Source of the DNA: Miscanthus floridulus
Lineage: Eukaryota > Streptophyta > Magnoliopsida > Poales > Poaceae
DNA length: 64,000 nt
NCBI RefSeq assembly: GCF_019320115.1
Contig: NC_089584.1
Span: 102,968,320 to 103,032,319, forward strand
Reading direction: 5' to 3'
Under the pieces are notes generated by a model that was not told the DNA's origin, did not search any database, and saw nothing but the letters and a program-made list of their open reading frames with translations. Each line of letters begins with the position of its first letter. Position 1 is the stretch's first letter. Made by a program: the position numbers and the translations under genes. Below are positions 10,774-22,133 of the stretch, one piece after another.

Positions 10774-12160
10774 TGCTGTGATGGAGCATCTAGGTCAAGT
10801 TATATGTAGAGAACTCGGTAGTAGCACCAGAATACTCTGCCAACATCTCTAGAGGCCTCACTGTAACTGTCCTATGAATCAGAAATATAATCCAGTGAGC
10901 ATAAGGTGGCTGTCTATGTCCTCTGAATCCCTCTGCAAGGGTATCCTCCATCTCAGAAAGGATGACATCCCATACATCAAAGATTGTCTGCTGCATTAGG
11001 GTGTTTAGTAGCCACAACTAAATGCGAGTCAAGCCCTCATGATATCCCATCCTTGGAAGAAGGGTCCTCCTCATGATAGCATCTAGCAGTCTGGCTATAG
11101 GAGTGAGATCCCTAGGTGTCCTACTCAACCCCTCGTCGAATGGCTCTTTGAAGCAAGGGTGAACCAGGTCTGTAGGAGGCACAAGACCACCATGAGGGCG
11201 TCTAGGAGGCTCTGTATGTCCATACAAAACCTCGTGTATACGGATGGGTGAATCCTGTAGCCTGAGTATCTCCCTGACTCTAAAGCTCATCAGCATGTAA
11301 CCTCATCCTCTGAATGCAAAGTGAATGAACATGTGAGCTGGGTCAATCTAAAGTGTAGCATAGAACTCTTAGACCCAAGATGGAACATATATGTCTATCC
11401 ATCCAAGTAAATCTGTCAGCCCTGGCAAGTAAGAGAGGTGTGGACGTATATGCTCTCTTGCAGCTGCTATAATGGCCTCAATAGAATAGACCCTCTGAGA
11501 CCCGAATACAACCCCACTATTAAGATATGCATTATAAAAATATTCCTGCAGTGGTGTATAGATCCCCTTAGAAGCATGCTCATCCCTCCTAGGCGGGAAC
11601 CAGTCCTTGAACTGCACAAATCTGAGCTGCTATACCTACTTGGCCATGGTGGCCCTCAAATCTAGATGAGTCACTAGAGGTGGACACTATGGTCTGGGAG
11701 GCGAATGAGAACCCCTTCGCTATATCTCTACCCTCGGTGTCACCTGAGTACGGGTATGACTAGAGCGGCGAAGCTATAGTGCCTGCTCTCTCTCCTGAGC
11801 CTGCTCTGTCTGCTGTTATGGCTCCCCCTAAGGCTGAGTCTCCTCCAAAGCAACACGGCATCCCTCAAGCATGACAGTCCTAGCTAGACTACCATGACGA
11901 TGCTCAACCTACTCAATAGCTGCCCTCTATAATGATGAAAGTTGATCTGTAATCTAAACTCTACTCCTAGCACCTCCTCTCTCTACATGCTCTACGGTAG
12001 CTACAACTATGGCTGCTCTCGCTATATCAGCATCTACATACTTTTGCTTCTTCGATGTGATCTTCTTCGTCGCCTTGCCTTTCACATCAGTAGGCAAGTG
12101 AGGCAGAGGCCTCGGATCCTTATTGCCTAGACCACCTCCGACATTCTTGACACGTGCCAT
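10774..12160 (-). pseudogene. Env-like third ORF of the Sirevirus, N-terminal part
   Basis: The frame starts at ATG 12160 (MARVKNVGGG...), a start seen in third ORFs of grass Sireviruses. It continues in a single uninterrupted frame to the solo LTR at 10773. A basic Lys-rich N-terminus (KGKATKKITSKKQK) is followed by a segment containing QFKDWFPPRR and PLQEYFYNA (about 11560-11617) and PPTDLVHPCF (about 11160). All ORF fragments at 12193-11954, 11617-11369, 11296-11018 and 11017-10790 share one frame and are separated only by stop codons, not frameshifts. The gene is dead by point mutation plus the solo-LTR insertion. Function is unknown; env-like is a positional name. Confidence 0.65.
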
Positions 12161-13594
12161 CTGGAACAATCTGCTGCCTCGAACAAGAACCAACGGTCAC
12201 TAACACTTTCGAGGCTTGGCCTCGATCCGTACTCGCAAGCTTGTCCCCGAGTTGACTGACAACTATCAAAGTGACCTTAGAAACATCGACTCGCTACATG
12301 TTAGAATAGATCAGATATATGAATAATTTCAATATACATCTAGAGATACGAAACCCTAAGAAGCAAGTAATAGATGTGGCATTTGAAGCAAGAGCTTGCT
12401 ACCTGATGAACTGGTGAATCAATAAGAAGAGGAACGAATCGGAGGACCACCGGGACAACAATTAGGGTTAGGGTTGGCACAACGCGGTGAATCGGCTATG
12501 AAGATGTAGCTAGGGTTCTGGTAAGGCTCTAGTGGTGGCGCTGGTGGCTCTAGGGCGGCTATGCGGGAGGCGACACGGGCATAGCACGGGCAGGGCATGG
12601 CAACGTGGGGTACGGTGGCGCGGCAGCGTGAAGGCATGGGCGTGGATGTCAGGCACAAGCACGTGGTGAGGTTGTGGGGGCGCGGGCATGGGAGCAGGGC
12701 GGCGTGGCGAGCTATTGAGGTGCAGTGTGGTGGCGCATGGGCGTGAAGGCATGGAGCGGCTAGGGTGGCACTGTGGACAGTGGCTAGGGCAGTGGTAGCG
12801 GCGATGTCAGTGGATGGAGCCTTAGGTCAACCGGTGATTGTATTATATGGTGGCCCCTCGATGGATAGAAAAGAAAATGGAGAAAAGAGTTGGAATCCTA
12901 CACGATTTCTACTGGCCGGACGCTTTGGTGGCAACGACCGGACGCTGCCACCTAGAGTCCAGTCGACTCTAGAGAAGTCCAAATCCTCTGGAGTCACATC
13001 TAGACATGTCTAATCATAACTGATCGGACGCAACCAGAGTCTAGTTGATCCTGACTTTATCTTCTTCGCTTGACCGGACGCAGGATCACCTTCTGACTAG
13101 ACATAGGGAGAACACTGTTCCAATGTCCGGTCACTCCTTCGCAGCATGGTTCACCTCCTATGAACTGACCAGACGTAGGGGAGCAGAGTTCGGTCCAGCA
13201 TCCGATCACTCTTCTTCAGCAAATCATCAAAGTTCCTTCGTGCTGCATGTTTCCAATCAAGTCCCAACTTCAGTAAGACCCAAATAAACACCAATTGGGA
13301 CTGATGTGAGTGGCCTTTCTCAAACCCTCAAAATTTTTTAAAATATTTTACCTTAGGCTATAATTTTTTTAAGAAAATAGACAATAAAAGGGTGATTGAA
13401 GAGAAACGACAAAACAACATTCATGCAATGCAATACTTGAAAGTAATCCTAGATGCTTGTCAAGTTTGATCCAAGGTTAAGCTTCTTCACACGCTTTTTG
13501 ATGGTTATCTTAACCATGTTAGACAAGCCCTAAGTGCATTACCACAAAGTAAACATGTTGTATATTACAATGCAATGCAAGGGACAACATAAGC
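12161..13594 (-). other. Spacer between pol and the env-like ORF of the Sirevirus
   Basis: No conserved domain is seen. Around 12910-13210 the spacer carries several copies of GACCGGACGC-type words that also occur in the LTRs. The segment near 12430-12760 is GC-rich with overlapping Pro/Ala/His-rich ORFs (12419-12752) that look like composition artefacts. Confidence 0.55.
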
Positions 13595-14101
13595 TCATTT
13601 TCTAGTGAAGTTGCTAAAATCAAGCACATTTAGCTCATTCCTCAATCGACAAAATGTTGCCTCATCTAGCGGTTTAGTGAAGATATCCGACAATTGATCA
13701 TCGGTCCTTACACCTTCTAATGATATATCATTATTAGCTACATGATCTCTAAGAAAGTGATGGCGGATATCTATGTGCTTGGTGCGAGAGTGTTGAACCG
13801 GATTATTAGTAAGTTTTACCGCACGCTCATTGTCACATAAAAGTGGTACCTTTTCTAGAACTACACCATAGTCTAGCAAAGTTTGCTTTATATAAAGTAT
13901 TTGTGCACAACAAGCACCCATGGCAATGTATTCCACTTCGGCGGTAGACAAAGCCACACTATTTTGCTTCTTGGAGGACCAAGACGCAAGTGATCTACCA
14001 AGCAAATGGCACTCTCTGGATGTGCTTTTCCTATCAGCTTTACAACCGGCATAATCCGAATTAGAATAGCTAACTAATTCAAATCTAGCTCCTTTGGGAT
14101 A
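13595..14101 (-). pseudogene. Sirevirus Pol: RNase H domain
   Basis: This is the C-terminus of Copia Pol. The frame carries SWSSKKQNSVALSTAEVEYIA, the hallmark of Copia RNase H with the catalytic Glu in the STAE motif, then CDNERAVKL with its Asp, and HSRTKHIDIRHHFLRDHV. It ends at a stop at 13595. Upstream a TAG at about 14102 replaces a probable Trp and separates it from the RT part in the same frame. RNase H degrades the RNA of the RNA/DNA hybrid during reverse transcription. Without the upstream stops this domain would be complete. Confidence 0.85.
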
Positions 14102-15274
14102 CTAAAGGCTAATGTTTGGTGTGTGCTTAACGTACCTAAGGATTCTTTTAATGGCAATCAAATGAGCTCCATTAAGATTAGCTTGAAATCTAGCACACAT
14201 ACACACACTAAACATGATGTCAGGCCTAGATGCGGTTAAATATAATAAGCTACCAATCATAGAGCGGTAGAGAGTTTGATCAACCATTTTACCTCCCTTA
14301 TCTAGGTCGAGATATCCATTAGATGACATAGGTGTCTTGATTGGCTTACATTCATCCATATTGAACCTCTTGAGAAGATCCTTGGTGTACTTTTCTTGAG
14401 AGATGAAAATCCCTTCTCTCATTTGCTTGACTTGAAAACCAAGAAAGAATGTAAGCTCTCCAATCATTGATATCTCGAACTCCTTCGATATCAATTCACC
14501 AAACTCTTTACAAGAATTTTCATTTGATGATCCAAAGATGATATCATCAACATATGCTTGATAAATGAAGATATATCTATCAAGCTTCTTGATGAATAGT
14601 GTGGTGTCGACCTTCCCAATGGTGAAGCCCTTCTCAATGAGAAAATCCTAAAGGCGCTCATACCAAGCTCTTGGGGCTTACTTAAGCCCATATAGCGCCC
14701 TAGACAACCTATAAACATGATTAGGATATTTAGGGTCTTTAAACCCAGAAGGTTGATTGACATAGACTAATTTATTTATAAAGCCATTTAAAAATGCAAT
14801 TTTCACATCCATTTGATATAGTTTCATTTTATGATGTGATGCATATGCAAGGAGGATACGAATGGCTTCTAATCTTGCAATCGGTGCAAAGGTCTCTCCA
14901 AAATCCAACCCTTCAACTTGAGAGAACCCCTTTGCAACTAGTCTTGCCTTGTTTCTCACAACAACACCTTGATCATCTTGCTTGTTGTGGAACACCCACT
15001 TTGTTCCAATGACTCTTGCACCTTATGGTCGCTCTTCAAGAGTCCAAACTTCATTACGGGTGAAGTTGTTCAACTCTTCATGCATGGTGTTTATCCATTC
15101 CGGATCTTGAAGAGCTTCTTCTGCCTTAGTAGGCTCAAAACAAGAGACAAAAGAGTAATGTTCAATAAATAAAGCAAGCTTTTGAGAGCGAGTCTTTACA
15201 CCCTTTGATGGACTCCCTATGATGAGATCTTGTAGATGAGCTTGTAGTAGAGGTGAATTTCTTCTATCATCCAC
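14102..15274 (-). pseudogene. Sirevirus Pol: reverse transcriptase
   Basis: This is the RVT_2-type reverse transcriptase of a Copia element. Landmarks in order are NEVWTLEERP (15023-15050), [20 protein letters not shown], the first catalytic Asp in KLYQMDVKIAFLNG, SRALYGLK, and the AYVDDIIF catalytic box at about 14530-14555. FFLGFQVKQM and RSMIGSLLYLTASRPD follow. The YVDD box is intact. Stop codons break the frame where Gln is expected, for example after SRALYGLK near 14680. The ORF fragments at 15274, 14995, 14494 and 14005 share one frame, so the damage here is point mutation. The overlapping 14491-14763 frame is a shadow. Confidence 0.88.
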
Positions 15275-16073
15275 TTGAGGGGGAGGTTGTGGAGCATCAA
15301 CATCTTGTGCTTATGCCACCATTTGCTCATGAGAGACATGAGTATCTTCATTTTCAACTCTCCCATCTTTATCACCATCTTGTGGCACATTTGATGAAGG
15401 TGGATTGATCACTTATATATCATCTTCATCATCTTGTGGTTTGATGTCTCTAACCGGAATGTTCTTCATAGCCTCCCTCAATAGTTCATCACCTACATCA
15501 TCAAGATTCTCATGTGCTCCTTGGGAACTGTTAGATTCATCAAATTTATCATATGTTTCTTCAACCAAGCCGGTGGCATGATTAAATACTCGAGATGCTT
15601 TGGACTTTAATGAGTAACCAACAAGAAAACCAATATCACAATGTCTTTGAAACTTCCCTAGGTGTTGCCACTTCTTATAGATGTAGCATTTGCAACCAAA
15701 CACCCTAAAGAAGGAGACATCCAGCTTCTTCCTATTGAACAACTCATAAGGTGTCTTGCCAAAAAACTTTTGAAGAAATAAGCGGTTGGATGCATAGCAT
15801 GCGGTGTTGATAACTTCTACCCATAGAGCATTGGGTGTGTTGTACTCATCAAGCATTGTTCTTGCTAGTGTGATTAATGTCCGGTTCTTTCTCTCAACTA
15901 CACCATTTTGTTGAGGAGTATATGTTGTGGAGACCTCATGTTTGATCCCAACTTCATTACAATAGGCTTCAATATTGTGTTGTCAAATTCTTTCCCATTG
16001 TCGCTTCTAATCTTCTTGAGCTTCACTTCAAACTCATTTTGTGCTCTCTTGGCAAACTTCTTAAAGCATGATG
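15275..16073 (-). pseudogene. Sirevirus Pol: integrase, distal part of the catalytic core and C-terminus
   Basis: From the Tat insertion at 16078 the integrase core continues with KKFAKRAQNEFEVKLKKIRSDNG (second catalytic Asp). It changes frame near 15955, then resumes with NGVVERKNRTL (catalytic Glu, about 15870-15895) and NRLFLQKFFGKTPYELF. FFRVFGCKCYI and FLVGYSLKSKASRVFN, typical of Copia integrase C-termini, follow. The acidic tail runs into the RT linker at about 15413. A frameshift near 15955 and the 13.5-kb insertion disable it. Confidence 0.85.
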
Positions 16074-16078
16074 CAACT

Positions 16079-16482
16079 TGTCGATGTTTGACCACCGATA
16101 GCCTGCCACGGGGGTCCCCAGGGCAGTATGTTCGGGCTTCAGCGTATGCAGAACTCGACAGTTAACATAAGAGACAGTTAATTTATCCTGGTTCGGACCC
16201 TCAATCTTTGATCGAGTAATAGCCCTATGTCTAGTCGGTGTTAGCCTTTGTGTTGGATTGATTGTAAAGTGTTGTGTTGTACAATTGTTGTCTCGAACTC
16301 CCAATCCAAGGAGCCATGCCCTCCTTTATATAGTTAGGAGGCCAGAGTCCTAGTTAGTTTACAATAAGAGTTCCTAATAGGATTATAGAGTAATTCTACT
16401 ACTAAGATTACAAGAGAAGAATCCTAATTAGACTAGGTCTTCTCTCTTCCTTGCGGGGTATCCCATGGGTCCCGCACCGACA
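16079..16482 (-). repeat. 3' LTR of the Tat/Grande-like element
   Basis: This LTR starts TGTCGATG and ends CACCGACA, with 5-bp inverted termini TGTCG/CGACA. A TATATAAAG box lies at about 16324-16332 on the minus strand. It pairs with 29218-29620. An apparent earlier boundary at TGTTTG (16085) was discarded because the CAACT duplication places the edge at 16079. Confidence 0.93.
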
Positions 16483-18234
16483 AGCCCCTGAGCACTTCAT
16501 GGTTGAGTTCTGGAAGCCTCGTCTTCTTCCTTCAAGTCTCGTTGAGTAGGAACAAGCGTCATCCAAGTGCTTTCTTGAGTGAAACCGTGTAGCGCTTCAT
16601 GAGATTTTTGCGTGGTGTGTACCTTTTTGAAGAAAAAAGTACTCCCCTTTGGATGTAGCCCCCGAGCCTCTTGTTGTTTGGCACAAGGAGCTTTGAGGGT
16701 CTTTTCTTGAAATCTCTCTGACCCTTCATCGAAAGGTTCCCAAGCATATACCCATTTTCTTTGTTGAAAAGAGCTTGGATTTAGCTATGTCCGGGTTCTT
16801 TTTGTCGAAAAGAGCTCGGGTATAGCTATGTCTAGGTTCTTTTTATCTTGTGTCCTTGAAGTCGTCTGTCTTGAAGAAGTCTTCTAAGTGATGTGCGCTT
16901 TTTTTGAAAAAAGTGCACTCACTGAGTGTAGCCCCCGAGCCTCTTGCTATTTGGAACAAAAAGTTGGAGGGTCTTGAATCTGAGTTGTCCAAAAAAACTG
17001 TATACCTTTCCTTTTGCAGCCCCCGAGCGTCTATTCGGGTTGTTTTGTTTAGGAAGAACTTGGATGTAGAGTCTTGGCGTATTCTCTGGTACTCTGCTAT
17101 TGTTAGATGTAGTTGTATGGTGGTGGTTGAGTTTAAATGCCTTTTGTTCATGGGTTATACTGTGTTGGTATATTCTTCTGAATATGCTTGTCTTCGAGTA
17201 CTGTTCCCTTTCACCTGAGTCTTCCATTATTGAGTCCTATCTTTTCACTACGTTCTTTGTTAGGCTTATTTCGTTGATACTCCTAGTCCATGTGCACCGC
17301 TCCTTTGATCTATAAATACCCTCCCGGAGTGCTTGTTTTCATCCATTGAACATTCTGTTGAAATCTTCGTGGTTATGAACATGGTAGTTTGTGAAGTAGA
17401 GCAGCCCCTGGGCATGTTTTATAGTTCCTGTATGTCTTGTCATAGCTAGAGGAAGTCTTATGATAGGGATTAGAGGTAGGCTAATCCTGCAGTAGCATTG
17501 TACCAGGATGTACAAGGTGGTAGTTGGAGGAAGTCTTGTGATGTGGGCTTTGTTTCTTCATCTAGCAGTTCTAGGTTGATCCTCATCACCTGTCCTAAGA
17601 CTGTCCGGTGTAGATCAATACCATATCTAGCATCACATCGGTCTTGGGTAGACAGATGCCTACCGGCCTTCTCTGCTCTATGTTGTCCTACCGTGCTACT
17701 GATTTCCACCTTGGGTGTACTACGTTCGTCCTTTGAAGAAAATAGTGTAGCTGATGGCAGTTTGTCCTTCCGAGTAGCAATTTGGGACATGTAGTCATTC
17801 CAGAGCCTAGCCGTGTTTGTGTTTCTCTTTGCTACTTTGCTTTTCGTGGTACCGAGTTCGTTGGGTCTTGTAAGATTTGTAATCTTCTATTTTTGAAGTC
17901 GCTTGTAATGGAACGAATCTTGTCTTCTAATTTGTCATTTACTTTTCTATTGTAATCCCTGTTGTTCATGAGGTTCCAGAGTTCTTTCTATAATAACCGA
18001 GTTCTTATGTTCCTTGTGAGGTAGCCCTTCTTTTCTTCATGGTTGTTGGGTTGTTTTTTTGCAGTAATCTGATAACTCCGCCGTAGCGCTGGATGGATAA
18101 GTCTAAAATCTATCCATTGAATTGTACCATTGTATGGATTTATGCCCTCCATCATTTTAGCTGTGTCAGTAAATGGACCATTGCGTTCTCACACGGTGCA
18201 TTAACGGGTCTGGTGGGCCGTTTTTATCACTGTA
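16483..18234. other. 3' non-coding region of the Tat element with dispersed GTAGCCCCCGAG repeats
   Basis: The motif GTAGCCCCCGAGCCTCTTG occurs at 16655-16673 and 16928-16946, with a variant at about 17016. It recurs at 22063-22081 on the far side of the antisense gene, embedded each time in a longer similar block (...TTTGG-ACAAG...GAGGGTCTTG). A plus-strand core-promoter-like stretch with TATAAATA at 17311-17318 lies inside. The ORF pairs at 16843-17227 and 17470-17794 have no recognisable domain. Confidence 0.6.
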
Positions 18235-18239
18235 AAATC

Positions 18240-18298
18240 TATTTAAAGACCCTTCATCTTCTTTTTCTTTACTGCCCTTCTCTTGCCTTGAAACCCTA
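18240..18298 (+). promoter_or_regulatory. Promoter-like elements of the antisense gene (TATTTAAA and AAACCCTA)
   Basis: TATTTAAA at 18240-18247 is followed about 50 nt later by AAACCCTA (18291-18298) and a pyrimidine-rich leader up to the ATG at 18395. This resembles the 5' end of an ordinary plant gene. Its spacing suggests initiation near 18270, independent of the LTR promoter, which fires on the other strand. Confidence 0.55.
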
Positions 18299-18394
18299 GC
18301 TCTCAAACATCCACCGTTGCCATTATCGCCGCTGCCTTAGCGCTGCCGTCTAAGCTTTCTCTTCCCCTAGTTGCTTTTTTGCCACCGTTAGTAC

Positions 18395-21300
18395 ATGGGT
18401 AAGAAGAATGCCGCGAGCAAGTCCTAGTCAACCTTTGTGGACAAGGAATCATCACTCTACATGATTGAGAACCAAGAGTTCATGGCTATGAGGGCTGCCT
18501 AGAAGTCCTGGCCGGCTCTGATGATGATCGAGGATCAGCTTCGGGAACTCATCAGCGATGGTTTGATCTAAAGCAAAGCCATCACTGAATGGAGAATCCT
18601 AGGTGAGCATCGGGTCCCTGCTCCAGGTCCTGGTGAGATCGTTCTTTTTGTCTCCTTCATTCATGCTGGACTTTGCCTTCCTGTCTCTGCCTTCCTTCAT
18701 CAATTTCTCAACTATTTTGGGATTTACCTGAATCATCTTGCTCCTAATGCAGTCCTTCACCTTTCTGTCTTTGTTCATCTTTGTGAAACTTTCCTTGGAA
18801 TTCCCCCTTCTCTTTCTCTATTTCATTACTTCTTTCGCCTGAAACCCCAACCTCGCTGTGAAGACACCAGTGTTCTTGGCGGTTGCAGGATTCAATTTTG
18901 CCAGGGTCTTAAGAGCAAGTTCTTTGACTATGACCTGGTTGATTCTATAAGGGATTGGCGTGCCAACTGGTTTTATGCCGCCAATCTGATCCCTTCTCTC
19001 GCTGTCCACTCTAGATCCGATCCCTTGGTTAATGACCGATGGGATAAGAACCCTATGACAACTGCTGAGGTTCAGGCAATCCAGCCATTCCTTGATGGGA
19101 TCAATATTCTAAAACAGCAGGGCTTGACCGGTTTTGGTATTGTCTCAAGCTTTCTTCATCGCTGAGTTTAGCCTCTGAAGGAGCGAGAGCACCTTGGCTT
19201 CGAGTACTCTAGGGCTAAGGATCCTTCACATATGGTCCTAGCCCTTGAGTTGACCAATGAGGAGGTACTCGAGCATCTTTAGAAGATGCTGAAAGGAGCA
19301 AGTATTGTCCCGCTTACTATCTCCGAGTTCTCTGCCAACAACCCTCCTCTAGCTGTTAGTCATTTTCTCTTCATACGGGTACTTTCTGTACTTTTGTTGT
19401 ATCCATTTTTACTTAACTTTTGCTTGTCTTGTTGTTTTATTCTTTTTCATAGGAATTTGGGCGCAACTTTGTTGACCCGATCCCTCTCAATGTCCTCCCT
19501 ATCGTGGTGAGTACTGGGGAGAACCTTGTTGGGGCTTCTGTAACTAGTAAGTTCCCAATCGCCATAGTGTTTCTTGGAGTTTCTTCTAGATTTTTTGATG
19601 TATATGAAGAATATGTTCCTCGTCCAGTCCCTTGAGGTCCTCATAGTGTCCCAAAGAGGGGGCGAACAGATGGTTCTTCATCTGGTCTGCCTGCTTCCAA
19701 GAAGTCTCGCAAGCCAAGTACTCATCCAGGTACTCTAGTTGTAGCTAGCATGCTCTTAGGTGAGCATATTAATACTCTCTGTCCCATTGTTTTCTTGTTT
19801 TTATCTTGAACCGAGTACTTTTGTTCTTTTTTCAGTGGGTGCCCTGGTGGCCTTGGTCGAGACTGAGGAGGAAGAGGATGATGAAGTACCCTTTATCATG
19901 CGGCGGTGAGTTGTTTTCATATTTTCCTGCCATTGAATTCCTCCTCTTTGTCTTGACTTTTAGTCTTAATCTTTTTGTAGTAATCAGACGTCGGGTATGG
20001 GTTCTTCTGAGGCTCCTATGCCGGTTTCTTCTATAGCTCCGGTGTCGAGTTCTTTGGTAGCTCTGGTACCGAATTCTTCCGTGGCTCTGGTGCTAAGTTC
20101 TTCTGGGGCTCCAGCACCGGCTTCTTCCGGGGCTCTGTTACCGGCTATACCGCTCCTGCCGCTAAGTGGCGGGGACATTTTTGCCACCATGGTCCCCCTG
20201 CGAGGTCCTTTTTTTGTTTTGCAAAGAAGAAGGTGGCTGGGTGAGTGGATTCTGGCTTTGTCTTTTTGCTTATGTTCTCCTTTTCTCTAGTTCTCATTGA
20301 CAATTTCTTTTATCAACTTTCAGTTCTTTGTCTTCTCTCGTTTCTCCGTTGACTTCTTCTCAGCCCTCCATTGTGCCACTGAGTACTAAGCCTCAGGACT
20401 CGCAGCGTACTATTGGTGAAGTGGCTATGGGGGCGATGAAGCTTTCTGGTGACGATGCTGCAGACTTGGCTACCCCGGAGGTGACCATGGCCAGTGCGGT
20501 GGGTCCTTCTGAGGAATTGGCCTTGGCTTCCCAGGAGGTCGCTCTAGCCGTGCCTTCTTCGCCTCGGCCGGCCTCTCCTTCTCCTTCTCTTGCCTCTGGT
20601 GGTCCATCTTTTGCTGACGATGTGGTGCAGCAGTTTGATGCCACTCATCGACTATCGGAGTTAACTGCTGTCTAGGGAAGCTTATCGACCCTTACGACTT
20701 CTTTTAGAGAAAAGCTCTAGGTAAGTTTTTCCGCTATTCCTTCTTTGGATGTTCGCTTTTCTTCTGTCCTTATGCTTTGTTTTTCTTTATCTCTTTCTGC
20801 TTAGTCCTTTTCTCATGATCATACTGGCTTCTTTTTCTCGTCTAAAAACAAGAAAAAGTTGTCTTCTAAAGTGAGCGCCTTGAAAGCTGATCTTGACCTC
20901 CTCCAAGCCGAGATGGAGGCTGAGCATCAAACGCATCAGGATGAGGAAAAATCTCTTCATGCCCGGGTTGTTGAGACCGAAAAGTAGAGGGATGCTGCTT
21001 TCCAGGAGGCTCAAAAGAACTCAGAGGCCATGAAGAACTTGGAGGCCATGAAGAAGGAGTGCAACGGTATTGAGGGTTCTTTTTGTTTCTTTCTGCATTC
21101 AAATTCTCCTTTCTGCTAACTTGTTGTTTGCTGTCTTGTCCAGCTCTCTTGGTTGAAAATTAGAAGCTCTCAGAGGGCATTGAAGAAATGAAGACTCTTG
21201 TCCATACAAGTCACAACAAGGCCAAGGAGGTAATTACTCATGCTGAGGAGGAAATTGTGCTTGCTAAGTTGATTAGGCATGGAGCTGATAGAGATCTTGT

Positions 21301-21688
21301 GTAGGCCCAAAAAACTATTGAAGACTTGTTTGGCAAGTTGGCGACGGCTACTAAAAACTGGAAAGCTTTATGGAAATCTTTCCGTTCAATAGCCGATGTT
21401 CTCCGAACTCTAGCGGATGATGGGCAATCTTGGGCTCAGTTGATTCCTCGAATTCTGACTTATTTCCAAGAGTTTGTGAAGAGGTGCGCTCAACTGTGTA
21501 CCAAGAATGTCCTGGCCCAGGTCTGGGTTCTTGCTCCAGCGGCTCCTTTGTCCAAGATAGCAGAGGAAGCTGATAGTCAAGAATATATTGATGCCATTGA
21601 GAGGATGGAGCCTAAAGTTGAAGACTTAGCTAGTAGAATAGTAGATAATCTTAACATTGTTCTCCCTTCTCCTAATGATGAGGCTTGA
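18395..21688 (+). pseudogene. Antisense multi-exon gene of the Tat element ('putative gypsy type transposon' domain), decayed
   Basis: This gene lies on the strand opposite gag-pol. Exons by eye are 18395-19354, 19453-19759, 19836-19905, 19981-20240, 20324-20720, 20805-21066 and 21144-21688. All six introns (75-98 nt) are GT-AG, and phases join throughout, with one probable indel in a T-run near 20215. The product of about 930 codons starts MGKKNAASKS. Exon 1 holds the plant domain annotated as putative gypsy-type transposon (Pfam Transposase_28), including HLSVFVHLCETFLGIPPS and WRANWFYAANLIPS. A Ser/Pro/Ala-rich middle (exons 4-5) and a coiled-coil-like charged region (exons 6-7, for example LKADLDLLQAEMEAEH) follow. 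About twelve internal stops (nine TAG, one TAA, two TGA) each fit a C-to-T change of CAG, CAA or CGA. Antisense ORFs are known in Grande-type elements; the molecular role is unknown. Confidence 0.8.
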
Positions 21689-22133
21689 TGTATTTGACCT
21701 TTATGCCCGTGCCTTGTAATATGACATTATACTTCTTTTTGAATGAAGGTTTTTTTGTTGATGTCTTCTTTGCCTGGATGCCTTGCTTATTCCTTGGATG
21801 ATTTGTCCGATTGGTCAGAGTTACTAGACTTTGCCGAGTACTTTGTCTTTCTCTTGTCTTTGCCTTGTAAACAATTCTGCGCGCTATCTTGGCAAATTTT
21901 CTTGATCTGTTGAGTACTTTTCTGCCCATGTAAACAACTTGTTATATATAGATCTTTGCGTTGACGACCTCTCTTGATCTATCGAGTGCTTGTCTGGCCT
22001 TCTTTTGTGCCATGTAAACAACTCATTATATGTAGATCTTTGCGTTCTTGGGTATCTCCAGTGTAGCCCCCGAGCCTCTTGCTATTTGGAACAAGTAGCT
22101 GGAGGGTCTTGTCTTGAAATTGCTATGGTCTAT

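Noticed and set aside
16085..16090. TGTTTG as the left edge of the Tat LTR
   Set aside because: The CAACT target duplication and the TGTCG/CGACA inverted ends place the edge at 16079.
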